Source: Prauserella muralis (GTDB taxonomy: Bacteria; Actinomycetota; Actinomycetes; Mycobacteriales; Pseudonocardiaceae). From it: a stretch of DNA of 64,000 bases. Positions 7,512 through 16,106 of this stretch are shown here, in pieces. The notes under the pieces were generated by a model that was given only the letters and a program-made list of their open reading frames with translations, was not told the origin of the DNA and made no database searches. The position numbers and the translations under genes are program-made. How positions within the stretch are numbered: position 1 is the stretch's first letter; the number at the start of each line of letters is the position of its first letter. The stretch lies in assembly GCF_003202285.1 (NCBI RefSeq), contig NZ_MASW01000005.1, positions 744,001 through 808,000 on the forward strand, read 5' to 3'.

Positions 7512-8951
7512 TCAGGCCAGGCTCGTCCAGATGCTCTTGACCTCGGTGAACGCCTCGATGGCCTCCCAGCCCATCTCGCGGCCCTGCCCCGAGGACTTCA
7601 TCCCGCCCCAGGCGGCGCCCGCGTCGAGCAGGGGCGGCATGTTGATCCACACCGTTCCCGCCTTGACCTGGTGCGCGAGCCGGTTCGCGACCCCGATGTC
7701 GCGCGACCAGATGTAGGCGGCCAGGCCGTACTCGGTGTCGTTGGCCCGTGGCGCGAGCTCGCCGGGGTCGTCGTAGGGCAGCACCGTCAGCACCGGCCCG
7801 AAGATCTCCTCCCTGGCGATGCGCATGTCCTGCGTCACCCCGGCGAACACGGTCGGCCGGTAGAAGTAGCCGCCGGCCAGCTCCCCGCCCGCCCGGCTGC
7901 CGCCCGCGAGCAGCTGTGCGCCCTCCGCCTTGCCGATGCCCACGTAGTGGTCGATCTGTTCGAGCTGTTCCCGCGAGACCACCGGGCCGAGCTGGGTGTT
8001 CTCGTCCAGCCCGGAGCCGAGCGTCATCGAGTCGGCGGCGCCCGCCATCTTCTCGGCGAACTCGTCGGCGCGGCGGCGGTCGACGTAGAACCGGGTGGCC
8101 GCCGCGCAGACCTGCCCGGAGTTGAGCAGGCCGCTCATCAGGTTGCCCTCGACGACGGCGTCGAGGTCGGCGTCGGCGGCGATGATGCTGGGCGCCTTGC
8201 CGCCCAGCTCCAGCGACACCCTCTTGAGCGCGCGCCCGGCCTCGGCCGCGATCTCCCTGCCCACCGCGGTGGAGCCGGTGAAGGAGATCTTCGCGACCTT
8301 CGGGTGCGCGACCAGTGCCTTGCCCGCCTCAGGGCCGCCGGTCACGACGTTGACTACGCCGGCGGGCACACCGGCCTGTTCGAGCACCTCGGCGAGCAAC
8401 AGCGTGGTCAGCGGGGTCTGCTCGGCGGGCTTGACGACCACCGTGTTGCCGGTCGCCAGCGCGGGCGCGAGCTTCCACACCAGGATCATCAGCGGGAAGT
8501 TCCACGGCGTGATCAGCCCGCACACGCCCAGCGGCTCACGCCGGGTGCGGTAGTCCACGTCGGGCACCGACAGCGGCGCCGTGACACCGGTGATCTTGGT
8601 GACCCAGCCCGCGTAGTAGCGGAAGTGCTCGACGGCGTTGGGCACCGAGAAACCCCCGCTGATGGCCAGCGGCTGCCCCTGGTCGGTGGTCTCCAGGCGG
8701 GCGAACTCGTCGGCGCGTTCCTCCAGCAGGTCGGCGACCCTGAGCAGCAGGCGCGCCCGCTGCGCGGGCAGCAGCCCCGCCCACGCCGGCGAGACGAACG
8801 CCGCTGCGGCGGCCTCGACAGCGGCGTCCACATCGGACACCGTTGCCTCCGGCAGCTCGGCGAGCACCTCACCGGTCGCGGGGTTGTGCGTGGCGAAGGT
8901 GGTTGCGTTGCCACCCGTCCACTTTCCGTTGATGTACATATCGGTACGCAT
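7512..8951 (-). CDS. NAD(P)+-dependent aldehyde dehydrogenase
   Basis: This 479-residue enzyme belongs to the classical aldehyde dehydrogenase family. The active-site glutamate is in [11 protein letters not shown] and the nucleophilic cysteine in NSGQVCAAATRFY; the cofactor region TPWNFPLMILVWKLAPALA is intact. It oxidises an aldehyde to its acid in the cytoplasm. The start was set at ATG 8951 because AGGAG stands 8 bp upstream; the frame stays open to 9002 but that part overlaps the next gene. The alcohol dehydrogenase stop at 8980 lies 28 bp upstream, so the two form an operon that would carry an alcohol through its aldehyde to the acid. The substrate is not evident. Confidence 0.9.
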   Translation of the reverse strand: MRTDMYINGKWTGGNATTFATHNPATGEVLAELPEATVSDVDAAVEAAAAAFVSPAWAGLLPAQRARLLLRVADLLEERADEFARLETTDQGQPLAISGGFSVPNAVEHFRYYAGWVTKITGVTAPLSVPDVDYRTRREPLGVCGLITPWNFPLMILVWKLAPALATGNTVVVKPAEQTPLTTLLLAEVLEQAGVPAGVVNVVTGGPEAGKALVAHPKVAKISFTGSTAVGREIAAEAGRALKRVSLELGGKAPSIIAADADLDAVVEGNLMSGLLNSGQVCAAATRFYVDRRRADEFAEKMAGAADSMTLGSGLDENTQLGPVVSREQLEQIDHYVGIGKAEGAQLLAGGSRAGGELAGGYFYRPTVFAGVTQDMRIAREEIFGPVLTVLPYDDPGELAPRANDTEYGLAAYIWSRDIGVANRLAHQVKAGTVWINMPPLLDAGAAWGGMKSSGQGREMGWEAIEAFTEVKSIWTSLA

Positions 8952-8979
8952 GGCAGGTACTCCTGGGGTCGGTGTGGTG

Positions 8980-10104
8980 TCAGTCGAAGACGATGAGGCC
9001 ACGGATGTTGCGGCCGGCGTGCATGTCCTCGTAGGCCTCGGCGACCTGGTCGAGCGTGTACGTGCGGGTCACGAGCTCGTCGAGCTTGAGCTGTCCCGCC
9101 TGGTACATGCGCAGCAGGTTGGGAATGTCGCGGCGCGGGTTCGACTCGCCGAACAGCGAGCCCTGCAACCGCTTCTGCATCAGCGTCAGGTCGCCGAGCG
9201 CGATCGGTGCACCGGCCGCGGTGATGTCCCCGAGCCCGGTGAGCACCACCGTGCCCGCCTTGCGGATGGAGGCCAGCGCCTGCCCCACGTGCTCGCCCCG
9301 CACGACGCCGATGGTGACGATCGTGGCGTCGGCGCCCTGGCCGTTGGTGATCGATCGGGCGAACTCGGCGGCCTCCTCGATGCTCGCGTAGCCGTGCGTG
9401 GCACCGAACTGCTTGGCCCACTCCAGCTTCTGCGGCACCGGGTCCACGGCGATGATCGTCGTGGCGCCCGCGTGCGCCGCACCCTGCAACGCGTTGGCGC
9501 CGATGCCGCCGATACCCATGACGATCACCGTGTCGCCGGGGAAGATGTTCGCCGAGTTCACCGCGGAGCCCCAGCCGGTCGGGACGCCGCAGCCGACGAG
9601 TGCGGCGGAGCGCAGCGGGATGCTCCTGTCGATCTTGACCACGGAGTCGACGGCCGCGGTCGTGTACTCGCTGAAGGTGGAGATGCCGCACTGCTGCCCG
9701 ACCGGCTCGCCGTCGAGGTGCATCCGGAAGCTGGCCGGGTCGTTCGCCCGCGCGCCGGTGAGCAGGGACGCGCCGAGGTCGCACAGGTTCGACTGCCCGC
9801 GCGCGCAGAACTCGCACGCACCGCAGGCGGGCAGGAACGAGAACACGACGTGGTCGCCGACCTCGAAGCCCGGCGTGTCCGGGCCGACGGCCGTCACCAC
9901 GCCGGCGCCCTCGTGCCCGCCTGCGAAGGGATAGATGCCGACCGGCACGTCACCGGTGGCGACGTGGTCGTCGGAGTGGCACAGCCCGGACGCCGCGAGT
10001 CTGACGGTGACCTCACCCTGGCGCGGGTCGTCGAGCTCGACCTCGACCGTTTCGTAGCGGCCCGGTGCGCCGCGCACGATCGAGGCGCGGGTGGTGATCG
10101 TCAT
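8980..10104 (-). CDS. Zinc-dependent alcohol dehydrogenase, NDMA-dependent type
   Basis: The enzyme has 374 residues and is a medium-chain alcohol dehydrogenase. The catalytic zinc ligands are in ASGLCHSDDH and GGHEGAG, the structural zinc cysteines in PACGACEFCARGQSNLC, and the nucleotide site in MGIGGIGANALQGA. The sequence style (SGLCHSDDHVATGD, FSFLPACGACEFC) fits the Rxyl_3153 group of NDMA-dependent dehydrogenases, which hold their nicotinamide cofactor tightly and are linked genomically to mycofactocin. The start at ATG 10104 has GGAGG 7 bp upstream. It is the first gene of a pair with the aldehyde dehydrogenase. Confidence 0.87.
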   Translation of the reverse strand: MTITTRASIVRGAPGRYETVEVELDDPRQGEVTVRLAASGLCHSDDHVATGDVPVGIYPFAGGHEGAGVVTAVGPDTPGFEVGDHVVFSFLPACGACEFCARGQSNLCDLGASLLTGARANDPASFRMHLDGEPVGQQCGISTFSEYTTAAVDSVVKIDRSIPLRSAALVGCGVPTGWGSAVNSANIFPGDTVIVMGIGGIGANALQGAAHAGATTIIAVDPVPQKLEWAKQFGATHGYASIEEAAEFARSITNGQGADATIVTIGVVRGEHVGQALASIRKAGTVVLTGLGDITAAGAPIALGDLTLMQKRLQGSLFGESNPRRDIPNLLRMYQAGQLKLDELVTRTYTLDQVAEAYEDMHAGRNIRGLIVFD

Positions 10105-10146
10105 TGATACCTCCACGGTTAGCTGGGGCAGGGCAGCCGGACAGGC

Positions 10147-10172
10147 ACTGCACCCGCCGTGTCGGGTGCAGT
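10147..10172. repeat. 10-bp inverted repeat before the alcohol dehydrogenase
   Basis: ACTGCACCCG (10147-10156) and CGGGTGCAGT (10163-10172) are perfect inverted copies around 6 nt. It lies 43-68 bp upstream of the dehydrogenase start and downstream of the transporter stop, so it may be an operator or a leader hairpin. Confidence 0.55.
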
Positions 10173-10203
10173 AGACCGCCCGCCCCCGGCCGTCGCGTCT
10201 CCG

Positions 10204-10237
10204 ATTCGTGCACCGGGACTCGCCAATTCGTGCACCG
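10204..10237. promoter_or_regulatory. Direct repeat of ATTCGTGCACCG spaced 22 bp
   Basis: Exact 12-bp copies occur at 10204-10215 and 10226-10237, so they fall on the same face of the helix. AraC-family proteins bind paired direct repeats with about this spacing. The pair is about 100-130 bp upstream of the alcohol dehydrogenase start. Confidence 0.5.
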
Positions 10238-10241
10238 CGGG

Positions 10242-11600
10242 TCAGTCGGTGGCGAGCACGAACGCCTCCCGCTCGGCCGCCGGGCGCTCGCGCAGCGCGA
10301 GCACGGCCACGAGGCTGACCGCGCAGACCAGCAGCATGTAGGCCGACACCGACAGCGAGGTGCCGGTCAGCTCGACGAGCCAGGTGGCGATCAGCGGCGC
10401 GAAGCCGCCGCCGAGGATCGCGCCGAAGGCGTAGGCGAACGAGACGCCGCTGTAGCGGATCGCGGACGGGAACAGTTCCGCGTAGGTGGCGGCCTGCGGG
10501 CCGTAGGTCAGGCCGAGACCGAAGGCCAGCACGATCACCGACAGCAGCATCAGCGGCACGGACCGGGTGTCGAACAGCAGGAAGAACGGGAAGGCCCACG
10601 CCCCCATGGCGAGGGTGCCCACGAGGTAGGTCCTGCGGCGGCCCCACGTGTCCGACCATCGTCCGGCCAGCAGGGTGAACACGCCCCAGGCGACGGCGCC
10701 GACCATGCCGACGAGCAGCATCGTCGAGCCGGTGAGGCCGAGCGTGCGCGTGCCGTAGGAGTTGGTGAAGGCGATGAGGATGTAGCCGACCATGTTGTTG
10801 GCGATGAACAGTCCGATCGCGACGACCAGCTCGCGGCGGTTGCCCTGGAACACCTCGATCAGTGGAGCCGACCGGCGGGTCTTGCGCTCGCGCAGTTCGG
10901 CGAACACCGGGCTCTCGGAGACCTTGGCGCGCACGAAGAACCCGACCGCGATCAGCACGACCGACAGCAGGAACGGGATCCGCCAGCCCCAGGACAGGAA
11001 CTGCTCCTCGGTGGTCGCCGCGGAGACCGTGAAGAACACGAGATTGGCCAGCAGCAGGCCGATGGGGACACCGATCTGCGGGAACGAGCCGAAGAAGCCG
11101 CGGCGACCCGGCGGGGAGTGTTCCACCGACATCAGTGCGGCACCACCCCACTCCCCTCCCGCGGACAGTCCCTGCAGCAGCCGCAGCACGACGAGCAGCA
11201 CCGGCGCGGCGACACCGATCGAGTCGTAGGCAGGCAGCAGGCCGACGCCCACCGTGGAGACGCCCATCAGCAGCAGGGTCGCGATGAGCACCGCCTTGCG
11301 GCCGAAACGGTCGCCGAGGTGACCTGCGATCACGCCGCCGACGGGCCGCGCGACGAAGCTGACGCCGAGCGAGGCGAACGACGCCAGCAGACCGGTGGCG
11401 GCGTCCAGCGCCGGGAAGAACTGGGTGCCGAAGACCAGGCCCGCGGCCGAGGCGTAGATGAAGAAGTCGTACCACTCGATGGTGGTGCCGACCAGGCTCG
11501 CGCCCACCACGCGCCGCACCTGGCTGCCGTCCGAGACGGCGTGCGAGGTGGCGGACGTGGCTGGGCCGGAGGGTGAGGCGGCCTGGGGGCTGTGCGTCAT
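10242..11600 (-). CDS. MFS transporter, metabolite:H+ symporter (MHS) type
   Basis: The protein has 452 residues with about 12 membrane helices. The opening helix VGTTIEWYDFFIYASAAG, the loop GHLGDRFGRKAVLI and the RLLQGLSAGGEWGGAALM segment are typical of the MHS group, whose known members carry organic acids, betaines or shikimate-like acids inward with protons. The start at 11600 has GGGAAGGGA just upstream; an upstream in-frame start at 11639 lacks one. It is transcribed toward the alcohol dehydrogenase, 137 bp away, and may import its substrate or precursor. Confidence 0.88.
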   Translation of the reverse strand: MTHSPQAASPSGPATSATSHAVSDGSQVRRVVGASLVGTTIEWYDFFIYASAAGLVFGTQFFPALDAATGLLASFASLGVSFVARPVGGVIAGHLGDRFGRKAVLIATLLLMGVSTVGVGLLPAYDSIGVAAPVLLVVLRLLQGLSAGGEWGGAALMSVEHSPPGRRGFFGSFPQIGVPIGLLLANLVFFTVSAATTEEQFLSWGWRIPFLLSVVLIAVGFFVRAKVSESPVFAELRERKTRRSAPLIEVFQGNRRELVVAIGLFIANNMVGYILIAFTNSYGTRTLGLTGSTMLLVGMVGAVAWGVFTLLAGRWSDTWGRRRTYLVGTLAMGAWAFPFFLLFDTRSVPLMLLSVIVLAFGLGLTYGPQAATYAELFPSAIRYSGVSFAYAFGAILGGGFAPLIATWLVELTGTSLSVSAYMLLVCAVSLVAVLALRERPAAEREAFVLATD

Positions 11601-11760
11601 CGGCAGTCCCTTCCCGTCATGGGGGCTCGTGATCGCCACCGCCGGCGATCAAATGTTTGACTGTCGAGGGACCGTAAGGGAGCCGGCGAGCGAACACCAG
11701 AAGCAATCAAAGCTTTTACCGATGCCTGTGAGTGATATGCGACACACCCGGGCGAGCACC

Positions 11761-11791
11761 GGCCCGCCCGGTGTTGCTCGCCGGGCGGGCC
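11761..11791 (-). terminator. Hairpin after the azt operon
   Basis: GGCCCGCCCGG (11761-11771) pairs with CCGGGCGGGCC (11781-11791) around a 9-nt loop, and flanking GCACC/GGTGC can extend the stem past a small bulge. It lies 26 bp past the stop of the last minus-strand azt gene and about 160 bp before the MFS start. Confidence 0.65.
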
Positions 11792-11816
11792 GTGGTGCGT
11801 GCCGGAGCGGGTGCGG

Positions 11817-13016
11817 TCAGTGCGCGCTGACGCCGCTGAGCTCGTTGGGCTCCTGCGGCAGCGTGGTGCTGGCCCGCTTCTCGCCGGAGGCGAGGTCGAC
11901 CAGGTGCACCTGCTTGGTGGCGGGATCGCTGACGTAGACGTCACCGCCCCGGACGAAGATCGCCGGGCGCGGCTCCTGCCACTCCAGTGGCTCCTCCCAC
12001 GAGCCGGTCACCGGGATGCTGCGCGTGACCTTCGCGGCGACCGGATCGATCACGTGGATCTTGCCGTCGGTGCCGAGCACCAGCGCCTCACCCTCGGGAC
12101 CCCGCGCCAGCGAGCGGAAGGTGTAGCTGGCGCCGAGCTCGACCCGCGTGAGCGTGGCGGTCCGCGTGTCGATCAGCGACACCTGCCGCGGGCGCTCCAG
12201 CTCGGCGTCCTCGTCCTGCTTGTAGTCGCCGAGCACGATGGGCGAGTGCTCCGAACCCGCCTGGTTTCCGATGCGGCCGTACTCGGTCGGGCTCTGCACC
12301 TTCGTGATCCTGCCGTCGCGGTAGATCAGGACGCCGTCCTCGCAGCCGATCACCACCGCCTCGTCCTCGGCGGTCGCCTCGCCGTGCACCCCGGGGCAGT
12401 TCTCGTTGCGCGCGATCTCCTTGCGGTTCTCGTCGAGCACGGCGATCCCGCGGCGCTCCTCCTCGTTGCCGAGGGTGACGACGAGCCGCCCGTCGGCCAG
12501 CTCGATCGCCACGCCGTGGTGTGGTTCCTTCGCCTGGTACGTCTCGGTCCGCGGGCTGCCGTCCGCGAGGGTGGCCGGGTCGAAGGAGTTGACCTCGCCG
12601 GTCCCGTCGGTGAAGAGCACGGTCTTTCCGGCATGCCGCACCACGTGCCCCGGCTCGGCGCCGGGGAACCGGATGTCGGTGAGTCGCCCGGCCACCGCGT
12701 CGAGGACCTGGAAGCCCTCGGACGTGGACACCATCACGTGCCGTTCGTCACCGGCCGGGTTCACGCGGTTGAAGCCGGGCAGCCTCACGTCGGCCTTCCG
12801 CTCCAGCGTGGCGCCGTCGAGCACGTACAGCCCGCCGTCGTAGGTCAGCACGACCGGCTCGGCGATGTCGGCGCGCTGCCCCTCCTGCTGCCCCGACCGC
12901 TGCTCCGCGGCGGGCTCACTCGTCCCGCATCCGGCGAGCACCGCCACGGAGCAGGCCAGTGTGGACAGTGCCAGGGGCAGGCGGGCACGCGAGGGCTTTC
13001 TCATGGTTGACTTCAC
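11817..13016 (-). CDS. aztD: AztD-like zinc metallochaperone lipoprotein (copy 1)
   Basis: The product has 399 residues with a lipoprotein signal peptide ending in VLAGCGTS and then a beta-propeller-like body made of short repeated strands. It matches the AztD group, a periplasmic or surface zinc chaperone that hands zinc to AztC in the AztABCD importer. His-containing segments such as EPHHGVAIELADG and NENCPGVHGEATAED are present and are likely metal sites. It is the last gene of the minus-strand azt operon, 27 bp after aztC. A second, diverged AztD-like gene lies upstream of aztC. Confidence 0.82.
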   Translation of the reverse strand: MKSTMRKPSRARLPLALSTLACSVAVLAGCGTSEPAAEQRSGQQEGQRADIAEPVVLTYDGGLYVLDGATLERKADVRLPGFNRVNPAGDERHVMVSTSEGFQVLDAVAGRLTDIRFPGAEPGHVVRHAGKTVLFTDGTGEVNSFDPATLADGSPRTETYQAKEPHHGVAIELADGRLVVTLGNEEERRGIAVLDENRKEIARNENCPGVHGEATAEDEAVVIGCEDGVLIYRDGRITKVQSPTEYGRIGNQAGSEHSPIVLGDYKQDEDAELERPRQVSLIDTRTATLTRVELGASYTFRSLARGPEGEALVLGTDGKIHVIDPVAAKVTRSIPVTGSWEEPLEWQEPRPAIFVRGGDVYVSDPATKQVHLVDLASGEKRASTTLPQEPNELSGVSAH

Positions 13017-13043
13017 TTTCTCTCGGTGGGGCAGGGACAGGTC

Positions 13044-13982
13044 TCAGGTGGACGTCAGGCCCGCGACGATCGCGTCGGTGTTGGCTCGCATGAGCTCCAG
13101 GTAGGTGCCTGCGCCGCCGCCCCGCTCGGTGAGCGACTCCGAGTACAGCTCGACGACCTGCACGCGCACGCCCGCCTGGTCGGCCAGCACCGTGGCGAGC
13201 CGGTCGGGCTGGGAGGAGTCGGCGAACACGGCACCGACCCCGGCGTCGCGGATGGTCGCCGCCAGCCCGGCCAGGTCCGACGGGCTCGGTGAGGCCAGCG
13301 TGGTGCCGCTGGGCACGACCGCGCCGATGACCTCGAAGCCGTAGCGTGCGGCGAGGTAACCGAACACGTGGTGGTTGGTGACGAGCTTGCGCTTCCCGTC
13401 GGGAATCGCGGCGAACCGGCCGGTCATCCAGGAGTCGAGCTCGTCAAGGTCACGCAGGTACCGGTCGGCGTTGGCGCGGATCGCCCCGGCGTCGACACCG
13501 GCGACGTTCTCGGTGACCTGCCTGCTGATCGCCTGCACGGCCGTGCGCACCCGCCGGGGGTCGGTCCAGAAGTGCGGGTCGGGCTCGCCGGCCTCCTCGC
13601 CGCCGGAGAACCGGATCGGGTCGACGGCCGCGGCGACCTCGAGTGCGGGCGTGCCCGCCTGTGCGGCGGCCTCGACGTTGCGCAGGACGCCCTCCTCCAG
13701 ACCGAGTCCGTTGTAGACGAGCAGGCCCGCGGTCTCCAGTTCCGCCGCCTGCCGGGCCGAGATCGCGAACGAATGCGGGTCCGCGTTCGGCCGCATCAGC
13801 ACCGTCACCTCGGCCTCGTCGCCGACGACGGCGCGGGTGATGTCGCCGAGGATGTTCGTCGTCACCACGACGCGGCCGCGGTCGCTGCCCTGCGCGGCAC
13901 ATCCGGTGAGCAGCAGTGCGACGGTGGTCAGGGCGGCGAGCCAGGCCACGATCCCGCGCCCCTGGGTCCTGGCTGGGTTCAT
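13044..13982 (-). CDS. aztC: Zinc ABC transporter substrate-binding lipoprotein AztC
   Basis: This 312-residue protein has a lipoprotein signal ending in LLLTGCAA and a cluster A-I metal-binding fold. Likely zinc ligands are His70 (NADPHSF), His137 (DPHFWTDP), His204/205 (TNHHVFGY) and an Asp in VFADSSQPD. A long His-rich loop, as in ZnuA, is absent, which fits AztC. It captures zinc outside the membrane for AztB. Its ATG overlaps the stop of the upstream AztD-like gene by 4 bp; the longer open frame to 14330 is an artefact inside that gene. Confidence 0.9.
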   Translation of the reverse strand: MNPARTQGRGIVAWLAALTTVALLLTGCAAQGSDRGRVVVTTNILGDITRAVVGDEAEVTVLMRPNADPHSFAISARQAAELETAGLLVYNGLGLEEGVLRNVEAAAQAGTPALEVAAAVDPIRFSGGEEAGEPDPHFWTDPRRVRTAVQAISRQVTENVAGVDAGAIRANADRYLRDLDELDSWMTGRFAAIPDGKRKLVTNHHVFGYLAARYGFEVIGAVVPSGTTLASPSPSDLAGLAATIRDAGVGAVFADSSQPDRLATVLADQAGVRVQVVELYSESLTERGGGAGTYLELMRANTDAIVAGLTST

Positions 13983-15187
13983 CGTCCGGTCTCCAGCAGG
14001 TGCGTCGGGGCGCTGTCGAGGCGGAACGTCCTGGCCACGCGCAGGTCGTCGGCGTAGTCGATCTCGCGGATCGTGCGCGCGGCGGCGTCGTTCACGTAGG
14101 CCCGGCTGGTGTCGGCCTGGATCACGGGCGCCGGGTTGCCGTCCGCGGGCACGGGCTCGGACAGCACGCGAGTCCGTGCTGTCTCCACGCCGGTCTCGGA
14201 GTCGAGGGCGCGCAGCACTCCGTCGCGGCCGAGGACGAGCACGGGTCCGCCAGCCCCGACGGCGCTGACCGCGGCGACGGGGCCGGTGTCGAACAGCCGC
14301 CACGTCTTCGCCCTCACGTCCAGTGCCCACACGCCGCCGCGGCCTGCCGGTGCGGCCAGAGTCGTGCTGCCCGGCCGGTGGCTGAACGCGCGTGCCCGGT
14401 CAGCGGAGGACCGCCGCGGGTACCGGATCTTCTCGGCGGTGAACCTCCCGTCGTCCTCGGACACCAGCAGCGCGCCGTCGGCGCAACCGAACACCGCGCC
14501 ACGCCGGGTGATCGCGGTGCCCTCGGCGTCGGCGCACGTCTCGGCCAGCGCCGACAGCCGCCGCCCCGCACGGTCGCGCAGCTCGACGGCACCGTCCTCA
14601 GTGGACACGACGAGCCGCTCGGCCAGCGGGACCGCGGTGCCGCCCGGCAGCGTCACGCGGCGGGCGACGGAACCGTCCTCCAGACGGGCACGGTCGAGCA
14701 GCACGGTGTTCCCGTCCGCGGTCGTCAGTGCGGTGACGGTGCTGTCGCTGTGCGCGCCGGTCACCGTGGCCGCCTCGGCGGTGCCGGTGGCGGCGGGACC
14801 GGTGCGGTAGTAGTGCTGGTGGTCGCCGTGGTCGACGGTCCAGGTGCCACCGTCGATGACGTGCACCGTCCGGCCGGCCGACAGGTACGCGAACCGGCCG
14901 TCGGTGACGGCCCGGTCGGCCCCGGGCACCCTGCCCACGTCCGTGGTCTCCCCGGTGCCGAGGTCCAGCACGCGCACCTGCCCGGTGCCGCCGTCGGCCA
15001 CCACGAGCCGGGGCTGTGGCTCCGCGGTTTCCTCGGCACCCTCGACGTAGCCGTGCGGAGCCTGCCCGGGCGACGGCGTGTGCCCGGCGCCGGCGTCGGC
15101 CGCACCACCACCTCCGCAGGCGGCGAGCGCCAGCACCGCGAGGAGTCCGGCGGCGAGGGCTGGTGTTCGGATTCTGCGTGTGCTCAC
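13979..15187 (-). CDS. Second AztD-like beta-propeller lipoprotein
   Basis: The protein has 402 residues with a lipobox ALAAC near residue 24 and a propeller-like repeat body. It resembles the AztD protein encoded at 11817 (shared signatures such as the CADAEGTAITRRGAVFGCADG segment against CPGVHGEATAEDEAVVIGCEDG), but is clearly diverged. It carries a histidine cluster DHGDHQHYY near residue 120 that is a strong zinc-binding candidate. It overlaps both aztB (4 bp) and aztC (4 bp), so it sits in the middle of the transporter operon. A division of labour between two chaperones is plausible but unproven. Confidence 0.78.
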   Translation of the reverse strand: MSTRRIRTPALAAGLLAVLALAACGGGGAADAGAGHTPSPGQAPHGYVEGAEETAEPQPRLVVADGGTGQVRVLDLGTGETTDVGRVPGADRAVTDGRFAYLSAGRTVHVIDGGTWTVDHGDHQHYYRTGPAATGTAEAATVTGAHSDSTVTALTTADGNTVLLDRARLEDGSVARRVTLPGGTAVPLAERLVVSTEDGAVELRDRAGRRLSALAETCADAEGTAITRRGAVFGCADGALLVSEDDGRFTAEKIRYPRRSSADRARAFSHRPGSTTLAAPAGRGGVWALDVRAKTWRLFDTGPVAAVSAVGAGGPVLVLGRDGVLRALDSETGVETARTRVLSEPVPADGNPAPVIQADTSRAYVNDAAARTIREIDYADDLRVARTFRLDSAPTHLLETGR

Positions 15188-16056
15188 GCTGCTTGCTCGA
15201 CTTTCTCGATATCGGCGGGGACGGACAGCACGGCGGGGCGCACGCGGTCGCGAACGCGAGCGGCCGCCGAGGTCAGGAAGAACAGCGCCACGGCCACCGC
15301 GGCGATCGTGGCGCCCGCGGCCGTCCCCCAGTGCCAGGAGACGAGCAGCCCGGTGACCGTGGCCGTCGCGCCGAGCGCGGTGGCCAGCAGCATGGCGACC
15401 GGGATGCGCCTTGCCCAGGCCAATGCCGCGGCCGGGGGTGCGATGAGCAGGCCGAACACGAGCAGCGTGCCGACGATGTGGAACGAGGCGACGATCGCCA
15501 GTGTGACCAGGCCCAGGAGCGCGGCATGCGCACGGCCGGGACGCAGGCCGAGGGTGTGCGCCGTGCGCGCGTCGAAGGTTAGCGCGACGAACGACCGGTA
15601 ACCGAGCACGGACACCAGAACGGCCACCGCCAGAGCACCGGTCAGGTAACCGAGGTCGCGCTCGCCCACGGCCAGCACGTCACCGAAGAGGAAGCCGGTG
15701 AGGTCCACGGCGAACGACTGCGACCGCGAGACGATGATCACGCCGAGCGAGAGCATCCCGACGAACAGCAGGCCGATCGCCGTGTCCTGATACAGCTTTC
15801 CCGTGCGCCCGAGTGCGGTGACGCCGGCCGCCATCACCACCGCACTCACCGCGGCGCCCAGCAGCAGGTTGCCGCCGAGCAGCGACGCGAGTGCCAGCCC
15901 CGGCAGCATGCCGTGCGCCATCGCGTCGCCGAGAAACGCCATGCCCCGCAGCACGACCCAGGTGCCGGCGAGCGCGCAGACCGCCGAGACGAGCAGGCCA
16001 CCCCACAGCGCCCGCTGCACGAAGGACACCTCGAACGGGGCGATCAGCCACTCCAT
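15184..16056 (-). CDS. aztB: Zinc ABC transporter permease AztB
   Basis: The product has 290 residues and about eight hydrophobic helices of the ABC-3 metal permease family. The segment GTWVVLRGMAFLGDAMAHGMLPG is the hallmark start of ZnuB/AztB-like permeases. It forms the membrane channel that takes zinc from AztC using AztA as motor. It is the first gene of the minus-strand operon, divergent from aztA with only 50 bp between starts; a Zur-like box lies in that gap. Confidence 0.9.
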   Translation of the reverse strand: MEWLIAPFEVSFVQRALWGGLLVSAVCALAGTWVVLRGMAFLGDAMAHGMLPGLALASLLGGNLLLGAAVSAVVMAAGVTALGRTGKLYQDTAIGLLFVGMLSLGVIIVSRSQSFAVDLTGFLFGDVLAVGERDLGYLTGALAVAVLVSVLGYRSFVALTFDARTAHTLGLRPGRAHAALLGLVTLAIVASFHIVGTLLVFGLLIAPPAAALAWARRIPVAMLLATALGATATVTGLLVSWHWGTAAGATIAAVAVALFFLTSAAARVRDRVRPAVLSVPADIEKVEQAA

Positions 16057-16068
16057 GACTCAGCACCC

Positions 16069-16074
16069 TATAAT
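16069..16074 (+). promoter_or_regulatory. Consensus -10 element TATAAT for aztA
   Basis: TATAAT is a perfect -10 hexamer in otherwise very GC-rich DNA, 33 bp before the aztA start. No clear -35 is visible at 17 bp spacing. The Zur-like box overlaps its last base. Confidence 0.6.
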
Positions 16075-16093
16075 GAAAACGATTGTCGTTTCA
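16074..16093. promoter_or_regulatory. Zur box in the divergent aztA-aztB promoter
   Basis: TGAAAACGATTGTCGTTTCA is an imperfect palindrome close to actinobacterial Zur sites (TGAAAATGATTTTCA-like). It overlaps the -10 and the expected transcription start of aztA and lies 18-37 bp from the aztB start, so zinc-loaded Zur could shut both directions. Confidence 0.75.
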
Positions 16094-16106
16094 AACCTGA
16101 GGTGTC

